This document shows, piece after piece, positions 6,023 through 6,511 of a stretch of DNA of 6,511 bases. Source of the stretch: Bacteroidota bacterium (lineage in GTDB: Bacteria > Bacteroidota > Bacteroidia > Bacteroidales > VadinHA17); contig JAUWMO010000199.1 in NCBI GenBank assembly GCA_030613125.1, positions 1 to 6,511 on the forward strand. The letters are read 5' to 3'. Made by a program: the position numbers and the translations under genes. Below the pieces are notes generated by a model, which searched no databases, was not told the DNA's origin, and saw nothing but the letters and a program-made list of their open reading frames with translations. The stretch's first letter is position 1. Each line of letters opens with the position of its first letter.

Positions 6023-6070
6023 ATCCGCAAGACAGATTAAAAGGAATTGTCTGTAATAAAGAGTAGTGGG

Positions 6071-6511
6071 TTACTCAGATTTTTCTTCTTTTTTATCTGG
6101 CTTCTTCTTTTTTTCTTGTGGTTTTTTTGGTTTCTTCTCTTCCTCACCTGTTTTATCAATATTTTTAATCTCTTTAACGGCTTTCTCAGTCTTCTTTTCT
6201 TTGTTTACAGGCTTAGCAGGTTTTTTTTCTTCTTTTACCTCTTTATCGTCCTTCACAGATTGATCAGCCTTTGCCTTTTTTTCAACCTTGACTGCTTCCT
6301 CAGTCTTCTTTTCTTTGCTTACAGGCTTAGCAGATTTTCTTTCTTCTTTTACCTCTTTATCGTCTTTCACAGGTTGATCAGCCTTTGCCTTTTTTTCAAC
6401 CTTCACTGCTTCCTCAACTGTTGATGGTTTCTCTTCTTTTTCTGGTTTTTCAACCTTTCCTGTCTCTTTAACCTTTGGAGGGTGTTCAACTTTTTCAATT
6501 TTCTCAGCCTT
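6071..6511 (-). CDS. Lys/Glu-rich repetitive protein, N-terminus cut by window edge
   Basis: The frame is open from the right edge to a TAA at 6071-6073, giving 146 residues of a C-terminal end; the true start lies outside the window. A GTG at 6406 is in frame but looks internal, because the same composition continues upstream to the edge (KAEKIEKVEH, then KVKETGKVEKPEKEEK). Lys and Glu make up about 55% of the last 111 residues, with no Cys or Trp, so the segment is probably disordered or a charged helix. A 38-residue unit beginning AVKVEKKAKADQ occurs twice in tandem. The protein cannot be identified from this tail. It might be a charged extension on a conserved protein lying beyond the edge, or a nucleic-acid- or membrane-associated linker. 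The strong base asymmetry (A/G-rich sense strand) produces long open frames on the opposite strand, which are not genes. Confidence 0.65.
   Translation of the reverse strand, partial: KAEKIEKVEHPPKVKETGKVEKPEKEEKPSTVEEAVKVEKKAKADQPVKDDKEVKEERKSAKPVSKEKKTEEAVKVEKKAKADQSVKDDKEVKEEKKPAKPVNKEKKTEKAVKEIKNIDKTGEEEKKPKKPQEKKKKPDKKEEKSE
6182..6409 (-). repeat. 114-bp tandem duplication inside the K/E-rich gene
   Basis: Two adjacent 114-bp units (6296-6409 and 6182-6295) differ at about 7 positions, roughly 94% identity. Each encodes 38 residues, so the frame is kept. The changes alter four residues: P/S, R/K, S/P and S/N, with a further E/K at the unit end. The start of a third unit (AVK) follows at 6181. 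Confidence 0.93.

Noticed and set aside
6014..6026. 13-base palindrome GGATATCATATCC over the start codon of the reductive-dehalogenase-like gene
   Set aside because: Short, AT-rich and partly fixed by the coding sequence; not enough to claim an operator.
6047..6424. 125-residue Phe/Leu-rich 'membrane protein' on the plus strand
   Set aside because: It is the antisense reading of the Lys/Glu-rich gene; AAA/GAA codons read backwards give TTT/TTC, mimicking membrane segments.

Overview
The window looks like chromosomal DNA of a Bacteroidota bacterium, probably an anaerobic or environmental lineage such as Bacteroidales or Marinilabiliales. This is an inference from several signs: AT-rich intergenic DNA, start codons with little or no Shine-Dalgarno sequence, an exported DsrE-type protein, a corrinoid-linked gene repertoire, and long intergenic tracts of short degenerate repeats. 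No rRNA, tRNA, transposase, phage gene or CRISPR array is visible.

Layout. Positions 1-1207 (minus strand) hold a two-gene unit: an exported DsrE-family protein with a CxxC pair, then, 25 bases downstream, a uroporphyrinogen-decarboxylase/MtaA-type methyltransferase-like protein that runs off the left edge. Positions 1208-1463 are an AT-rich divergent spacer. Positions 1464-2159 (plus) are aat, leucyl/phenylalanyl-tRNA--protein transferase, the only clear plus-strand gene. A 75-base convergent spacer carries a large imperfect inverted repeat. Positions 2235-3941 (minus) encode a 568-residue fusion of a many-helix membrane region, whose second half resembles an EcfT/CbiQ transport component, and a C-terminal THEP1-type P-loop NTPase. 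Positions 3942-4666 have no credible gene. They hold an unusual collage of 7- and 8-base tandem repeats, a hairpin, a REP-like unit and a long-range 14-bp inverted repeat. Positions 4667-6022 (minus) encode a membrane-anchored reductive-dehalogenase-like protein with two ferredoxin-type Cys motifs, three N-terminal helices and no Tat signal. Positions 6071-6511 (minus) are the C-terminal end of a Lys/Glu-rich protein with a 114-bp tandem duplication.

The genes do not form one obvious pathway. The loose theme is anaerobic corrinoid and redox chemistry: the MtaA-like and reductive-dehalogenase-like families both act on or with corrinoids, DsrE proteins handle sulfur or thiols, and the fused membrane/NTPase protein could be a transporter for a metal or vitamin. 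That link is a hypothesis. The least ordinary items are the transporter-like/THEP1 fusion, the Tat-less membrane-anchored reductive dehalogenase, and the heptamer-phased intergenic field.
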